64,000 nucleotides of DNA from Mitsuaria chitosanitabida ATCC BAA-476 = NBRC 102408. GTDB lineage: Bacteria > Pseudomonadota > Gammaproteobacteria > Burkholderiales > Burkholderiaceae_C. Location of the stretch: assembly GCF_001598255.1 (NCBI RefSeq), contig NZ_BCYP01000004.1, positions 124,001-188,000 of the forward strand, given 5' to 3'. The translations under genes and the position numbers were made by a program. Under the pieces are notes generated by a model, which did not search any database, had not been told where the DNA came from, and saw nothing but the letters and a program-made list of their open reading frames with translations. Positions 27,514 through 38,485 of this stretch are shown here, piece by piece (the first letter of the stretch is position 1; the number at the start of each line of letters is the position of its first letter).

Positions 27514-27985
27514 ACGCGAGCAGGCCCATCCGCTCAGCCCCGTGGGAGCGACCGACCGCGTGCCGGTCGAGGTCGCCGTCGGCGTGCTGGTGCGCCGCGA
27601 CGAGCACGGCCGCGAGACCGAGTTCCTGCTGACCTCCCGCCCCGAGGGCAAGGTCTACGCCGGCTACTGGGAGTTCCCTGGCGGCAAGCTGGAGGCGGGC
27701 GAGACCGTCGAGCAGGCCCTGCGCCGCGAGCTGCACGAGGAACTGGGCATCACCATCGGCGCCGCGCATCCGTGGAAGGTGGAGCTGATGGAATATCCGC
27801 ATGCCAAGGTGCGCCTGAATTTCTGCAAGGTCTACGAGTGGGCCGGCGAATTCGAGATGCGGGAGCAGCAGACCATGAGCTGGGAGCGCCTGCCGGTGCA
27901 GGTGCAGCCGGTGCTGCCCGGAACCATCCCGGTGCTGCAGTGGTTCGCCGCCGAGCGCTTCCACGTCGGTCTCACCCATGTCTGA
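27506..27985 (+). CDS. mutT: NUDIX hydrolase, MutT-type 8-oxo-dGTP diphosphatase
   Basis: A 159-residue NUDIX enzyme that removes oxidised dGTP from the nucleotide pool, limiting A:T to C:G mutations. The Nudix box G-x5-E-x7-REL-x-EE-x-GI runs from residue 60 to 82 ([21 protein letters not shown]). The preceding [10 protein letters not shown] is typical of MutT. It overlaps the DUF815 gene by 8 nt and lies directly upstream of hisI. Other NUDIX substrates cannot be excluded. Confidence 0.9.
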   Translation: MSEREQAHPLSPVGATDRVPVEVAVGVLVRRDEHGRETEFLLTSRPEGKVYAGYWEFPGGKLEAGETVEQALRRELHEELGITIGAAHPWKVELMEYPHAKVRLNFCKVYEWAGEFEMREQQTMSWERLPVQVQPVLPGTIPVLQWFAAERFHVGLTHV

Positions 27986-27995
27986 GGCCCCGGAC

Positions 27996-28001
27996 TACAC
28001 T
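27996..28001 (+). promoter_or_regulatory. Possible -10 hexamer giving a leaderless hisI transcript
   Basis: TACACT lies 6 nt before the preferred hisI ATG (28008), so a transcript started from it would begin at the A of ATG. There is no Shine-Dalgarno sequence between the hexamer and the ATG, and no clear -35. Confidence 0.35.
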
Positions 28002-28007
28002 GCCGCG

Positions 28008-28397
28008 ATGGACTGGCTGGATCAGATCAAGTGGGACCGCGACGGGCTGGTGCCCGTCATCGCGCAGGAGCAGGGCTCCGGCGACATCCTCATGTTCGCG
28101 TGGATGAACCGCGACGCCCTGGCCCGCACCGCCGAGATCGGCGAGGCGGTCTACTGGAGCCGCTCGCGCCAGAAGCTGTGGCACAAGGGCGAGGAGTCCG
28201 GCCACACGCAACAGGTCCACGGCATCCGGCTGGATTGCGACAACGACGTCGTGCTGCTGACCATCACCCAGCACGGCCACGAACCCGGCATCGCCTGCCA
28301 CACCGGCCGCCACAGCTGCTTCTTCCAGAAACTGGAGAACGGCCAGTGGTCGACGGTCGAGCCGGTTCTCAAGGATCCGGCCAGCATCTACAAATGA
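28008..28397 (+). CDS. hisI: Phosphoribosyl-AMP cyclohydrolase
   Basis: A 129-residue enzyme opening the adenine ring of phosphoribosyl-AMP, the third step of histidine synthesis. Family motifs include [31 protein letters not shown] and the zinc-binding cysteines in RLDCDND and [10 protein letters not shown]. An ATG at 27978, overlapping mutT, would add 10 residues. I prefer 28008 because the family usually begins at the (M)DWLD segment. hisE is a separate gene downstream after 121 nt, so this lineage has split rather than fused HisIE proteins. Confidence 0.93.
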   Translation: MDWLDQIKWDRDGLVPVIAQEQGSGDILMFAWMNRDALARTAEIGEAVYWSRSRQKLWHKGEESGHTQQVHGIRLDCDNDVVLLTITQHGHEPGIACHTGRHSCFFQKLENGQWSTVEPVLKDPASIYK

Positions 28398-28518
28398 CGG
28401 CGTGACAGCGTGACGGCATGACGGACCCGGCCGCCGACCTGGTCGCCTGCGACGCACCGACGCACCCTGTGCTCCCGTCCACCCAGCGATATTCCCCCGA
28501 CGCGCGAAGCCTGAAGCG

Positions 28519-28959
28519 ATGAGCACCAACGACACTTCCGCCGCGGCTCCGGCCGCCGGTGCGCCGGCCTCGGCGCCGACCTCCCTCGACGTGCTGGCCC
28601 ATCTGGGCGATGTCGTCGCGCAGCGCCGCGCCGAGGGCGATCCGGACAAGAGCTACGTGGCCAAGCTGTTCGCCAAGGGTCTGGACCAGATCCTCAAGAA
28701 GGTCGGCGAGGAAGCCACCGAGGTGGTGCTCGCCGCCAAGGACGCGGACCACGCCAAGGACGCGGCGCGGGCCGCCGACGGCCAGCCGCGGGCGGCCGAC
28801 AAGCTGGTCTACGAGGTCGCCGATCTGTGGTTCCACTCGATCGTGGCGCTGGCCGCCTTCGACGTCCGTCCCGAGCGCGTGCTGGCCGAGCTGGCGCGCC
28901 GCGAGGGTCTGTCCGGCCTGGAGGAATTCGCCCGCAGGGGCCAGAAGGAGGGTGCATGA
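28519..28959 (+). CDS. hisE: Phosphoribosyl-ATP pyrophosphohydrolase
   Basis: A 146-residue enzyme converting phosphoribosyl-ATP to phosphoribosyl-AMP, the second step of histidine synthesis. It has an all-alpha MazG-like fold. The conserved acidic helix [16 protein letters not shown] is near residue 60, and [18 protein letters not shown] completes the metal site. The first 25 residues are Ala/Pro-rich. Its TGA overlaps the ATG of the next gene (ATGA). Confidence 0.93.
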   Translation: MSTNDTSAAAPAAGAPASAPTSLDVLAHLGDVVAQRRAEGDPDKSYVAKLFAKGLDQILKKVGEEATEVVLAAKDADHAKDAARAADGQPRAADKLVYEVADLWFHSIVALAAFDVRPERVLAELARREGLSGLEEFARRGQKEGA

Positions 28960-29357
28960 CGCAGTCGTTCGAACCGCAATCCCCGACCGTGGTGCTCGAT
29001 CCCGAGCGCGAGGCCAGCCTGCGCTCCGTGGGCATCGTCAGCTACGTGCTGCACGCGATCGTCGCGATCGGCGCGGTGCTGCCTGGCGTGCAGGCCAGCG
29101 TGCTGCTGCTGGTCATCGCCGTGATCGTCGACCTGGTCAAGCGGGACGAGGCGGCCGGCACCTGGCAGGCCACGCATTTCTCCTGGCGCCTGCGCAGCGT
29201 GCTCTGGTGCGGGATCCTGTACGCGATCACGATTCCGCTGTGGTTCCTGTTCGTGCTGCCCGGCTGGATCGCCTGGATCGCGATCTCGATCTGGTTCCTC
29301 TATCGGATCGTGCGCGGCTGGCTGGCGATGAACGACCGCCGCCCCATGCCGATGTGA
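28956..29357 (+). CDS. DUF4870-family membrane protein
   Basis: A 133-residue small membrane protein with an N-terminal cytoplasmic segment and three to four hydrophobic helices at about 26-45, 48-62, 82-100 and 103-120. It resembles the DUF4870/TIGR-like family that sits between hisE and hinT in Burkholderiales. No catalytic residues are evident and the function is unknown. The ATGA overlap with hisE ties its translation to histidine biosynthesis genes, although the pairing is probably positional rather than functional. Confidence 0.85.
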   Translation: MTQSFEPQSPTVVLDPEREASLRSVGIVSYVLHAIVAIGAVLPGVQASVLLLVIAVIVDLVKRDEAAGTWQATHFSWRLRSVLWCGILYAITIPLWFLFVLPGWIAWIAISIWFLYRIVRGWLAMNDRRPMPM

Positions 29358-29461
29358 GCACCGGGAAAACCGAACGCCCACCCCTTCTTTCCCATGGCCG
29401 GTGACACCTTCGCGCCATGGTCCGACGTCATCATCCGGCCCCACTGTCCGACCCATCCGCC

Positions 29462-29809
29462 ATGAGCCACGACCCCAACTGCATCTTCTGCAAGATCGTC
29501 CAGGGCCAGATCCCCTCGAAGAAGGTCTACGAGGACGAGGACCTGCTCGGTTTCCACGACATTCACCCCTGGGCGCCGGTGCACTTCCTGCTGATCCCCA
29601 AGCAGCACATCGCCAGCATGGTCGACCTGACGCCCGAGCATGCGGCGCTGATGGGCAAGATGGCGGTGCTGGTGCCCAAGCTCATGAAGGAACTGGGCGT
29701 CACGAACGGTTTCCGCACGGTGGTGAACACCGGCGCGGACGGCGGTCAGGAGGTGTTCCACCTGCACATGCACGCGATCGGGGGCCCCCGGCCCTGGTTG
29801 AAAGGCTGA
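29462..29809 (+). CDS. hinT: HIT-family purine nucleoside phosphoramidase
   Basis: A 115-residue histidine-triad hydrolase, cleaving AMP-lysine-type phosphoramidates. The C-terminal catalytic triad motif is HLHMHAIGG (H-phi-H-phi-H), and the N-terminus has the zinc-type CIFCKIVQGQIPSKKVYEDE. The length is standard. An in-frame upstream ATG at 29417 exists, but the MSHDPNCIFCKI start fits the family. It precedes tatABC, the usual betaproteobacterial order, with a 190-nt gap in which I see no gene. Confidence 0.95.
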   Translation: MSHDPNCIFCKIVQGQIPSKKVYEDEDLLGFHDIHPWAPVHFLLIPKQHIASMVDLTPEHAALMGKMAVLVPKLMKELGVTNGFRTVVNTGADGGQEVFHLHMHAIGGPRPWLKG

Positions 29810-29999
29810 ACGCCAGCCCCATGTGCGGGCCGCCGCTCTCTGCGAAGGGGGAGGGCAGGCGGCGAAACCTCCGGATGAGTTCGCTCATCGGTTGGGATGG
29901 GGCAGATAAGCCGCTGATGCGGGCACGGGATGACGCTGATCGCCCGAATGCCTGTCACGCGCGGATCGTAGAATTTCGCATTCGACTCTGGAGATTGTC

Positions 30000-30227
30000 A
30001 TGGGTGGTTTGAGCATTTGGCACTGGCTGATCGTGCTGGTCGTCGTGATCGCCGTGTTCGGCACGAAGAAGCTGCGCAACGTGGGCAGCGACCTCGGCGC
30101 CGCGGTCAAGGGCTTCAAGGACGGCATGAAGGACGGCTCGACCGATGCGCCCGCGCAGCAGGTCACCAACGCCGGCAAGGCGGCTGATCCGAACACCGTC
30201 GACGTCGACGCCAAGCAGCGTCACTGA
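30000..30227 (+). CDS. tatA: Sec-independent protein translocase subunit TatA
   Basis: A 75-residue pore-forming component of the twin-arginine export system. A single N-terminal helix ([17 protein letters not shown]) is followed by the hinge FGTKKLRN, an amphipathic helix ([18 protein letters not shown]) and a polar tail. It is the first gene of tatABC, spaced 11 nt from tatB. NapA, encoded elsewhere in this window, carries a twin-arginine leader and is an expected client. Confidence 0.96.
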   Translation: MGGLSIWHWLIVLVVVIAVFGTKKLRNVGSDLGAAVKGFKDGMKDGSTDAPAQQVTNAGKAADPNTVDVDAKQRH

Positions 30228-30238
30228 GCGCGGCCGGC

Positions 30239-30724
30239 ATGGTCGATTTCGGTTTCGACAAGCTGGCGCTGATCGGCGCGGTGGCGCTGGTCGTGCTCGG
30301 CCCTGAGCGCCTGCCGCGCGTGGCCCGCACCGTGGGCCACCTGCTGGGCAAGGCGCAGCGCTATGTCGCGGACGTCAAGGCGGAGGTGAACCGGTCCATC
30401 GAGCTGGAGGAGCTCCAGAAGATGAAGGGCCAGTTCGAGTCCGCCGTCAGCGACGTGCAGACCAGCGTGCAGCAGGGCGTGGACTCGGCCAACGAGACGC
30501 TGCAGTCGACCTGGTCCGACCTGTCCGTCGACGGCACGTCGTCGGACGGCTCGATCGGCGGCTACGCGTCGCCGGTCCCGGTCTACACGCATCCGAAGAA
30601 GAACTGGCGGCTCAAGCGCGGCGCGACGCCGCTCTGGTACAAGCAGCAGTCCGGCGTGCGCCGGCACGCGCAATCCGGCGCGGCCCGCATGGCCCGCTTC
30701 CGTCCCCCTCGCCGAGCGACATGA
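30239..30724 (+). CDS. tatB: Sec-independent protein translocase subunit TatB
   Basis: A 161-residue receptor subunit that, with TatC, binds twin-arginine signal peptides. It has an N-terminal helix ([26 protein letters not shown]) with the TatB-typical Glu after the helix, a long amphipathic helix to about residue 70, and a variable basic tail rich in Arg. The stop overlaps the tatC ATG (ATGA). Confidence 0.94.
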   Translation: MVDFGFDKLALIGAVALVVLGPERLPRVARTVGHLLGKAQRYVADVKAEVNRSIELEELQKMKGQFESAVSDVQTSVQQGVDSANETLQSTWSDLSVDGTSSDGSIGGYASPVPVYTHPKKNWRLKRGATPLWYKQQSGVRRHAQSGAARMARFRPPRRAT

Positions 30725-31515
30725 GCCAACAAGAAGACGAACTCGCCGGCACCGAACAGCCCTTCGTGTCCCACCTGATGGAGCTGCGCGACCGGTTGAT
30801 CCGGGCGTTGCTGGCCGTGGTGGTGGCCTTCGGCCTGCTGTGCATCTGGCCCGGCACGAGCGGTCTGTTCGACCTGCTGGCCAAGCCGCTGGTGGCGCAT
30901 CTGCCGCAGGGCGGGTCGCTGATCGCGACCAACGTGCTGTCGCCCTTCCTGGTCCCGCTGAAGGTCACCTTGCTGGCGGCCTTCCTGCTGGCCCTCCCGG
31001 TGGTCCTGTACCAGGTCTGGGCCTTCGTGGCGCCGGGTCTGTACGCCCACGAGAAGCGCCTCGTGATGCCGCTGGTGGTGTCGAGCACGCTGCTGTTCTT
31101 CGCGGGGGTGGCGTTCTGCTACTTCTTCGTGTTCGGCAAGGTCTTCACCTTCATCCAGAGCTTCGCGCCCAAGAGCATCGCGGCGACCCCCGACGTCGAG
31201 GCCTACCTGGGCTTCGTGATGAACATGTTCATCGCCTTCGGCGCGGCGTTCGAGGTGCCGGTGGTGGTGGTGGTGCTGGCGCGCATGGGCATCGTGACCG
31301 TGGCGCAGCTCAAGCAGTTCCGCGGCTACTTCATCGTGCTGGCCTTCGTCATCGCGGCGGTGATCACGCCGCCGGACATCGTCTCGCAGCTCGCGCTGGC
31401 GATCCCGATGTGCCTGCTCTACGAAGTGGGCCTGTGGGCCGCGGGCGCCTTCGGCCGCTTCACCCGCGCGCCGGACGACGAGGCGGAGGAAGGCAACGGG
31501 AAGCCCGCGTCCTGA
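30721..31515 (+). CDS. tatC: Sec-independent protein translocase subunit TatC
   Basis: A 264-residue polytopic membrane protein, the core twin-arginine receptor. The N-terminal [20 protein letters not shown] is the signature with the signal-peptide-binding Glu. Six helices follow, with [17 protein letters not shown] and [21 protein letters not shown]. The tail is acidic. It converges on the degQ-like gene with only 13 nt between stop codons. Confidence 0.96.
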   Translation: MSQQEDELAGTEQPFVSHLMELRDRLIRALLAVVVAFGLLCIWPGTSGLFDLLAKPLVAHLPQGGSLIATNVLSPFLVPLKVTLLAAFLLALPVVLYQVWAFVAPGLYAHEKRLVMPLVVSSTLLFFAGVAFCYFFVFGKVFTFIQSFAPKSIAATPDVEAYLGFVMNMFIAFGAAFEVPVVVVVLARMGIVTVAQLKQFRGYFIVLAFVIAAVITPPDIVSQLALAIPMCLLYEVGLWAAGAFGRFTRAPDDEAEEGNGKPAS

Positions 31516-31528
31516 TGACCCGCGGCGC

Positions 31529-32714
<1,186 letters not shown>

Positions 32715-32716
<2 letters not shown>

Positions 32717-33467
32717 GGCACATCGCACGGAGCTGGAGCGGCTGTTGGCCGCTACGCTGGAGCCCTCGCGGTTCAAGGATTATGGGCCGAACGGTCTGCA
32801 GGTCGAGGGCCGCGATCAGGTGCGGCACCTCGTGTGCGGGGTCACGGCCAGCCTGGCGCTGATCGACGCCGCCGTCGAGGCCGGCGCCGACGCGATCCTG
32901 GTCCATCACGGTCTGTTCTGGCGCGGCCAGGACGGTCGCGTGGTCGGCTGGATGAAGCAGCGCCTGTCACGGCTGCTCGCGCATGAGATCAACCTGTTCG
33001 CCTATCACCTGCCGCTGGACGCGCATCCAGAGCTGGGCAACAACGCCCAGCTGGCGCGCCACCTGGGCTGGTCCACGGACGGCCGCTTCGGCGAGCAGGA
33101 CCTGGGCTGCATCGGCGCGCTGCCCGCGGCGCTGGGTTCGCTGGATGCGCTGAGCGCGCACGTGGAGACCCGGCTGGGCCGCGCGACGGTGCGGGCCGCC
33201 GGCGACGGCCGGCCGCTCAAGCGGGTCGCGTGGTGCACCGGTGGCGCGCAGGGTTACTTCGAGGCTGCCATCGCCGCGGGCGCCGACGTCTTCATCACCG
33301 GCGAGATCTCCGAGCCCCAGGCGCACTACGCGGCCGAGACCGGCGTGGCCTTCCTCGCGGCCGGCCATCACGCGACCGAGCGCTATGGCGTGCAGGCGCT
33401 GGGCCGCACCGTCAGCGAGCAGCTCGGCCTGGAGTACCGTTTCATCGACATTCCCAACCCGGCCTGA
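32715..33467 (+). CDS. Nif3-like dinuclear-metal-centre protein
   Basis: A 250-residue member of the Nif3/GTP cyclohydrolase I type 2 family, which forms hexameric rings with a dimetal site. The N-terminus has FKDYGPNGLQVEGRD. The metal-binding histidines are seen in ILVHHGLFWRG and near the C-terminus in AAGHHATERYGVQALG. The molecular function of the family is unsettled. The start codon overlaps that of the divergent protease gene, with an AAAGAGA ribosome-binding site 6-8 nt upstream. The pairing degQ-Nif3 upstream of petABC is common in Burkholderiales. Confidence 0.93.
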
Positions 33468-33549
33468 TCCGCCTCGGGGCGCCCCGCTCCGGCCTGCGGC
33501 CGGGGTGACCCCGGCGGGGCCCGCCTGGAACCTTGATCTGAACTTCCGC

Positions 33550-34572
33550 ATGAACACCACGTCCTCCCGTCCCCTGCTGCTCACCATGGGCGACGCCTGC
33601 GGCATCGGCCCCGAGATCGCCGTCGCCGCCTGGGCAGCCGATCGCGGCGCCGATCTGCGCCTGGTCGGCGATGCCGGCGTGTTCCGTCGAGCGCTGGGCT
33701 TCATGGGCCTGGACCTGCCGGTGGCCGTGCTCGATCAGTGCGACGACGTCGCGCCGCCGGACTGCCTGCCGGTCTGGCAGCCGTCGGGGCTGCCGACGGA
33801 TCTGCTCGACCAGCCGCTGGGCCAGGTGAGCGCGCAGGCCGGCGCTGCCGCGGCGCGCTGCATCATCGCGGCCGTCCACGAGCAGCAGTCGGGCCGCTCG
33901 CGCGCGCTGGTGACGGCGCCCATCCACAAGGAAGCGCTGCATGCCGGTGGCATCGACCATCCCGGCCACACCGAGCTGCTGCAGGCGCTGTGCGGCGACG
34001 CGCAAGGTCGCCTGCCGCCGGTGCGCATGATGCTGGCCAACGACGAGCTGCGCGTGGTGCTGGTGACCATCCACGTCGCGCTGCGGCAGGCCGTCGACCT
34101 GATCACCACGGGCCGCGTGCTGCAGACCCTCCGTATCACCGACGAGGCGCTGCGCCGCGCCGGCGTCGCCGCGCCGCGCATCGGCGTCGCCGGGCTCAAT
34201 CCGCACGCGGGGGAGGGCGGGCTCTTCGGCGACGAGGAGATCCATCACATCGCCCCCGCCATCGAGCAGGCGCGTTCGCTGGGCATCGACGCGCGCGGTC
34301 CGATCGCGCCGGACACGGTGTTCATGCGCGCGCGTCACGCGCCGCCGGCGCATCCGGGCGAGTTCGACGCGGTCGTCGCGATGACGCATGACCAGGGCCT
34401 GATCCCGGTGAAGTACCTGGGCGTGGAGCAGGGCGTCAACGTGACGCTGGGGCTGCCGCTGGTCCGCACGAGTCCCGATCACGGAACCGCCTTCGACATC
34501 GCGGGGTCAGGTCGTGCCGATCCGGCCAGCATGGCCGCGGCGATCCGCATGGCGCGGACGATGTCGGCCTGA
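33550..34572 (+). CDS. pdxA: 4-hydroxythreonine-4-phosphate dehydrogenase
   Basis: A 340-residue NAD-dependent enzyme of the DXP-dependent vitamin B6 pathway. It oxidises 4-phosphohydroxy-threonine to 3-amino-2-oxopropyl phosphate precursor. Motifs include LLTMGDACGIGPEI at the N-terminus, VTAPIHKEALHAGG, GHTELL, NPHAGEGGLFGDEE and AMTHDQGLIPVKYL, whose His residues bind the divalent metal. A longer open frame lies upstream, but family-like sequence begins at this ATG. It lies 82 nt after the Nif3 gene. Confidence 0.94.
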   Translation: MNTTSSRPLLLTMGDACGIGPEIAVAAWAADRGADLRLVGDAGVFRRALGFMGLDLPVAVLDQCDDVAPPDCLPVWQPSGLPTDLLDQPLGQVSAQAGAAAARCIIAAVHEQQSGRSRALVTAPIHKEALHAGGIDHPGHTELLQALCGDAQGRLPPVRMMLANDELRVVLVTIHVALRQAVDLITTGRVLQTLRITDEALRRAGVAAPRIGVAGLNPHAGEGGLFGDEEIHHIAPAIEQARSLGIDARGPIAPDTVFMRARHAPPAHPGEFDAVVAMTHDQGLIPVKYLGVEQGVNVTLGLPLVRTSPDHGTAFDIAGSGRADPASMAAAIRMARTMSA

Positions 34573-34664
34573 ACGGGACCTGCGGGCGAGCACGGAAGCG
34601 GCGAGCAGGGGAAACCTGAACGGTTCAGGCCGGCCCCGCGAGGGCCCGGTCCGGTCCCTGCCGA

Positions 34665-37088
34665 TCAGGCCTTGGCGCCGATCGCCGCCAGCTGCTGCCG
34701 CGCGCGCGCGGTGGCGCGCTCCAGCAGGTGGGCGTGCTCGAAGGCGCGCAGGCGGCCGGCCTCGCAGAGCTTGCGCAGCATCCGCGCGGTCATCGTCAGC
34801 GTCTGCTGGTGCTTCTGGCCGTGGGTGAAGATGAAGAAGCTGCGGCTGACGCTGATGTGGGCCAGTCTCACCTTCTCCCACTGGCCGTCGCGGTGCATCT
34901 GGTAAGCCACGCCGATCTGCAGGTGGTCGATCAGCAGCTCGCCGGCCGTGGGCGCGGGCGCTTCCTCGGCGGCGGGCAGGCCGTCGATGCTGATGTCGAC
35001 CGCGGCCAGCGGCTGCTCGTCGGCGCTCAGGTCGATGTCGACCTGACCATCCCAGTCCACGTGTTCGTCCTGGACCAGGCCCAGGCGGCGCGCCTCCTCG
35101 TCGGACAGGCGCTCGGTCAGGTCCAGGTCCAGCGAGCCGGCGTTGGCGTTCGGCGCGGGCAGGTCCTGCTCGCGCGGCGGCGCCATGCCGAAGACCGACT
35201 CCAGCTGCTTGGCCAGCAGGTTGTACTCGAGCGGACTCAAGGCCTGACCCTTGAGCGATTCCGCGTGGGCCGGCAGCAGCTCGGCGAAGAACTTCTTGCG
35301 CGCGGGCTCCGGCCAGCGGATCAGGTCCAGGCCGTCGTTGAGCGTGCGCATCAGCACCGGCAGCGAGGCCAGGAAGGCCTGGCGCTGCTGCGGCGTGGTC
35401 TTGGGCTGGACCGACAGCACCAGGTCGCGGCCCATCTGGCGCAGGCGGTCCACCAGCGCCGCATCCAGGTCCGGATGGCGGGACGCGTGGACCAGCACCT
35501 CGCTCCAGGTCCGGGTCAGGAACTCGCGCATGAACTCGCGCAGGTCCATGTCGGCCATGGCGCGTTCGAGCTGCTGCATGTAGCGCTGCTGCAGGCGGAG
35601 CTCGGTTTCCTTGCGCTCCAGCAGCGCGGCCGCGTCGCCCTGGGACTTCAGCGTCTGCGCGGTCTGGTCGGCGATGAACTGGTCCAACTGGTCGAGCTTG
35701 GACTCGTACAGGTCCATGCGGTCGAAGTCGCCGCTGACCACGTCCTGGACCAGCTCGCGCACCAGCGTCAGGAAGGACTTGCCGGGATCGTCGGTGAAGT
35801 CGTCATAGGCCGCCGCCAGCGTGGCGATGCGGTTCACCAGGCGCCGCACCGGATGGCGGCGCGAGGAGAAGAAGGAGCGGTCGCCCAGCGCCGCGCGCAG
35901 CACCGGCAGCTGCAGGCGCGCGATCTGCTGCGCCATCAGCGGGGGCAGCTTGGCGTCCGACAGGATCTGGTCGAACAGGCCCGCGACCACGTCGATCACC
36001 ATGTGGTCGAGCGAGCCGCTCGCCGCCTGCCGCAGCTCGTCGCGGTGCAGGTGGATCAGGTTGGGCGGCAGCACGATGGGGCCGCCATCGACGTAGCCGC
36101 CAGCGCCCGGATCGACCTCCCAGCCCTGCCACTGGCTGTTGGGCGGCAGGCCGCCGCCGGTGGTCGGGCCGCCGAGACCGCCCGAGGGGCTCTGCGCCAG
36201 CCGGCGCAGCAGGTCCATCAGTTGCGGATCCACGCTGCCGCCACCGAAGCCCCCGTGACCGCCGTGGCCTGAGGGCATGCCATGCGCGCCGTGTCCGCTG
36301 CCCTGGAAGCCGCCGGCCACGCTGTGCAGGCCGCCGGCGCGGCTGCCGTAGCCGTTGCCGGGCAGCGCGCCGGGCATGGTCGCGTAACGGCTGTCGTGCA
36401 GCGGGACGCCGGACGTCGTGCCGCCCGCGCCTCGGGCGCCGCCCGGGCCGCCGGCACCGCGCACGCGCAGGTCCTGCGGGCGCAGACCGCGGCTGCGGAA
36501 CAGCCCGGCGATGTCGGCGTAGCAGGCACGCATCTCCAGGGCGAGCGCGCGGGTGAGTTCGTCGGTGAGGATCTGGCGCGTTTCCGGGTCGTCGGAGACG
36601 GCGTTGACCCCCTCCAGCAGCGCCTGGGCGATCGCCTGCGGGCGCAGCGGGTGTCGTTCGTCGGAAACGCCGGGGATGTCGCCCATGTAGGCGTTGACCT
36701 CGCGCAGTTCCCATTCGCTCTGGTGACCGAGGGCCAGCCCGATGCGGTCGGTGGCGACCATCGCGTTGACCTGGTCGTCGTCCATCAGCGAGAGCTCGTC
36801 CCACTGCGTCGCCTTGGCGCCGGACCGCGTCGAGGCGGGGGCGGCGGCCGTCGCGGCGGGGGAGACCTCGGCCGCCTGTTGGCGCATGGACTGGTCGAAA
36901 CGCTGCGAGAAGAGCGCCTGATGCTTGCGGAAGAGGAACTGAGCGGACAGCAGCGCATCCCGCCGCTTGGCCTGTCCAGCGGACAGGGCGGCGAGACCCA
37001 GACCTTCGGCGCCGCGTTCAGCGGCTTGTTCCGCCGCCGTCCGCACGCGCTGCAGCGCCACGTCGACGTGGGGGTTGAGACGGTTCAT
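34665..37088 (-). CDS. DUF1631-family protein
   Basis: An 807-residue cytoplasmic protein of the DUF1631 family, which some databases mislabel as thymidine phosphorylase. The function is not established. The N-terminal half contains QWDELSLMDDDQVNAMVATDRIG, then a Gly/His-rich disordered stretch of about 110 residues (near 215-330). The C-terminal half is helical (LDHMVIDVVAGLFDQIL, then RRHPVRRLVNRIATLAA). The last 90 residues (IGVAYQMHRDGQWEKVRLAHISVSRSFFIFTH) look like a small PilZ-like beta barrel, which is my inference. The start at MNRLNPHVDVAL follows family usage; an upstream Met (37175) is unlikely. Confidence 0.87.
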   Translation of the reverse strand: MNRLNPHVDVALQRVRTAAEQAAERGAEGLGLAALSAGQAKRRDALLSAQFLFRKHQALFSQRFDQSMRQQAAEVSPAATAAAPASTRSGAKATQWDELSLMDDDQVNAMVATDRIGLALGHQSEWELREVNAYMGDIPGVSDERHPLRPQAIAQALLEGVNAVSDDPETRQILTDELTRALALEMRACYADIAGLFRSRGLRPQDLRVRGAGGPGGARGAGGTTSGVPLHDSRYATMPGALPGNGYGSRAGGLHSVAGGFQGSGHGAHGMPSGHGGHGGFGGGSVDPQLMDLLRRLAQSPSGGLGGPTTGGGLPPNSQWQGWEVDPGAGGYVDGGPIVLPPNLIHLHRDELRQAASGSLDHMVIDVVAGLFDQILSDAKLPPLMAQQIARLQLPVLRAALGDRSFFSSRRHPVRRLVNRIATLAAAYDDFTDDPGKSFLTLVRELVQDVVSGDFDRMDLYESKLDQLDQFIADQTAQTLKSQGDAAALLERKETELRLQQRYMQQLERAMADMDLREFMREFLTRTWSEVLVHASRHPDLDAALVDRLRQMGRDLVLSVQPKTTPQQRQAFLASLPVLMRTLNDGLDLIRWPEPARKKFFAELLPAHAESLKGQALSPLEYNLLAKQLESVFGMAPPREQDLPAPNANAGSLDLDLTERLSDEEARRLGLVQDEHVDWDGQVDIDLSADEQPLAAVDISIDGLPAAEEAPAPTAGELLIDHLQIGVAYQMHRDGQWEKVRLAHISVSRSFFIFTHGQKHQQTLTMTARMLRKLCEAGRLRAFEHAHLLERATARARQQLAAIGAKA

Positions 37089-37205
37089 CGAGGCATCAGG
37101 ACGCAATGTGGTGATGTCACCACATGACAAGTATCGGCCAGCCCATCCCCCAGAGGGATGGGTGGCGCGCGTCAATCGCGCAAAAGCTGACGAATGGCCG
37201 CAGCT

Positions 37206-37649
37206 TTACGCTTTGTCACGCCTGAGCGAGTCGCGGATCTCGCGCAGCAGGACGATGTCCTCGGGGGTGGGGGCCGGCGCGGCGGGCGCGGCCGGGGTCT
37301 CGCGCTTGAGACGGTTCACCTGCTTGATCATGATGAAGATGATCAGCGCCAGGATGACGAAGTTCAGCAGCACGGTCAGGAAGCTGCCGTAGGCGAACAG
37401 CGGGACGCCGGCCTTGGTCAGGGCCTCGTAGGTCATGGGCCCGGCGTAGTTCTTGGGCGGGTCGGCCAGCATGATGAAGTAGTTGCTGAAGTCCAGCCCC
37501 CCGACCACCTTGCCCACCAGCGGCATGATCAGGTCCTTGACCACCGAGTCGACGATCTTGCCGAACGCGCCGCCGATGATCACGCCCACGGCCAGGTCCA
37601 TCACGTTGCCCTTGACGGCGAACTCTCGGAATTCGGTCAAAAAACCCAT
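37206..37649 (-). CDS. mscL: Large-conductance mechanosensitive channel
   Basis: A 147-residue inner-membrane channel that opens under membrane tension to relieve osmotic shock. The N-terminus [33 protein letters not shown] carries the amphipathic helix and pore-lining first transmembrane helix with its small-residue pattern. A periplasmic loop of about 35 residues leads to TM2 ([20 protein letters not shown]). The C-terminal helix is acidic/basic ([15 protein letters not shown]). The start has AAGGAGC at ideal spacing. It is divergent from petA with 219 nt between. Confidence 0.97.
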   Translation of the reverse strand: MGFLTEFREFAVKGNVMDLAVGVIIGGAFGKIVDSVVKDLIMPLVGKVVGGLDFSNYFIMLADPPKNYAGPMTYEALTKAGVPLFAYGSFLTVLLNFVILALIIFIMIKQVNRLKRETPAAPAAPAPTPEDIVLLREIRDSLRRDKA

Positions 37650-37868
37650 CGCTTGCTCCTTGTGGTTCAGGTGTGCGAAGGCGCTAATACCAAGCGCTTT
37701 CCCGGGTGGCCCTCCGCCACCGAGCAAGCATCCTACCGGGGTTCGCGCCACCACAAATGTCAACTTGGTGCGCGGCTGCACATCGGTAGAGCGCCTAGGG
37801 GCGGCCAGGATCTTTCGTGCCTAGAATCTTTGGTTGCCCCTGATCAGAAGTTCCCTGTAAGGACCCCA

Positions 37869-38465
37869 ATGAGTGACCAACAAGTGGACCAAGGCAAGCG
37901 CACCTGGCTGATCGCCACCGGTTGCGCGGGAGCAGTAGGCGGCGTGGCCACCGCCGTCCCGTTCGTCAGTACCTTCGCTCCCAGCGAGCGAGCCAAGGCG
38001 GCCGGTGCCGCCGTCGAAGTCGACATCGGCGCCATCCAACCGGGTCAGAAGCTGACCGTCGAATGGCGCGGCAAGCCGGTCTGGATCGTCCGGCGGACCA
38101 AGGAGCAGCTGGATGCGCTCAAGTCCAACGACGCCGAGCTGGCCGACCCCAATTCCGACCGCAAGGCCTACCCGATCCCGGAGTACGCCAAGAACGAGTG
38201 GCGCTCGCTCAAGCCCGAGTACCTCGTCGTCGTGGGCATCTGCTCGCACCTGGGCTGCTCGCCCAGCGACAAGTTCCAGGCCGGTCCGCAGCCGTCGCTG
38301 CCGGACAACTGGCACGGCGGCTTCCTCTGCCCTTGCCACGGCTCGACCTTCGACATGGCGGGCCGCGTGTTCAAGAACAAGCCGGCGCCCGACAACCTCG
38401 AGGTGCCCCCGTACACGTTCCTGTCGGACACCAAGCTGTTGATCGGTGAAGACAAGAAGGCCTAA
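37869..38465 (+). CDS. petA: Ubiquinol-cytochrome c reductase Rieske iron-sulfur subunit
   Basis: A 198-residue Rieske protein of the bc1 complex. The N-terminal anchor (TWLIATGCAGAVGGVATAVPF) is preceded by KR and is probably a Tat-dependent signal anchor. The [2Fe-2S] ligands lie in CSHLGC (a Ser replaces the usual Thr of CTHLGC) and CPCHGS. Electrons pass from ubiquinol via this centre to cytochrome c1. It is the first gene of petABC, 21 nt before petB. A TAGAAT hexamer at 37822-37827 is a candidate -10 about 42 nt upstream. Confidence 0.96.
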   Translation: MSDQQVDQGKRTWLIATGCAGAVGGVATAVPFVSTFAPSERAKAAGAAVEVDIGAIQPGQKLTVEWRGKPVWIVRRTKEQLDALKSNDAELADPNSDRKAYPIPEYAKNEWRSLKPEYLVVVGICSHLGCSPSDKFQAGPQPSLPDNWHGGFLCPCHGSTFDMAGRVFKNKPAPDNLEVPPYTFLSDTKLLIGEDKKA

Positions 38466-38485
38466 CCAGGACCGAGGCAGACGAC

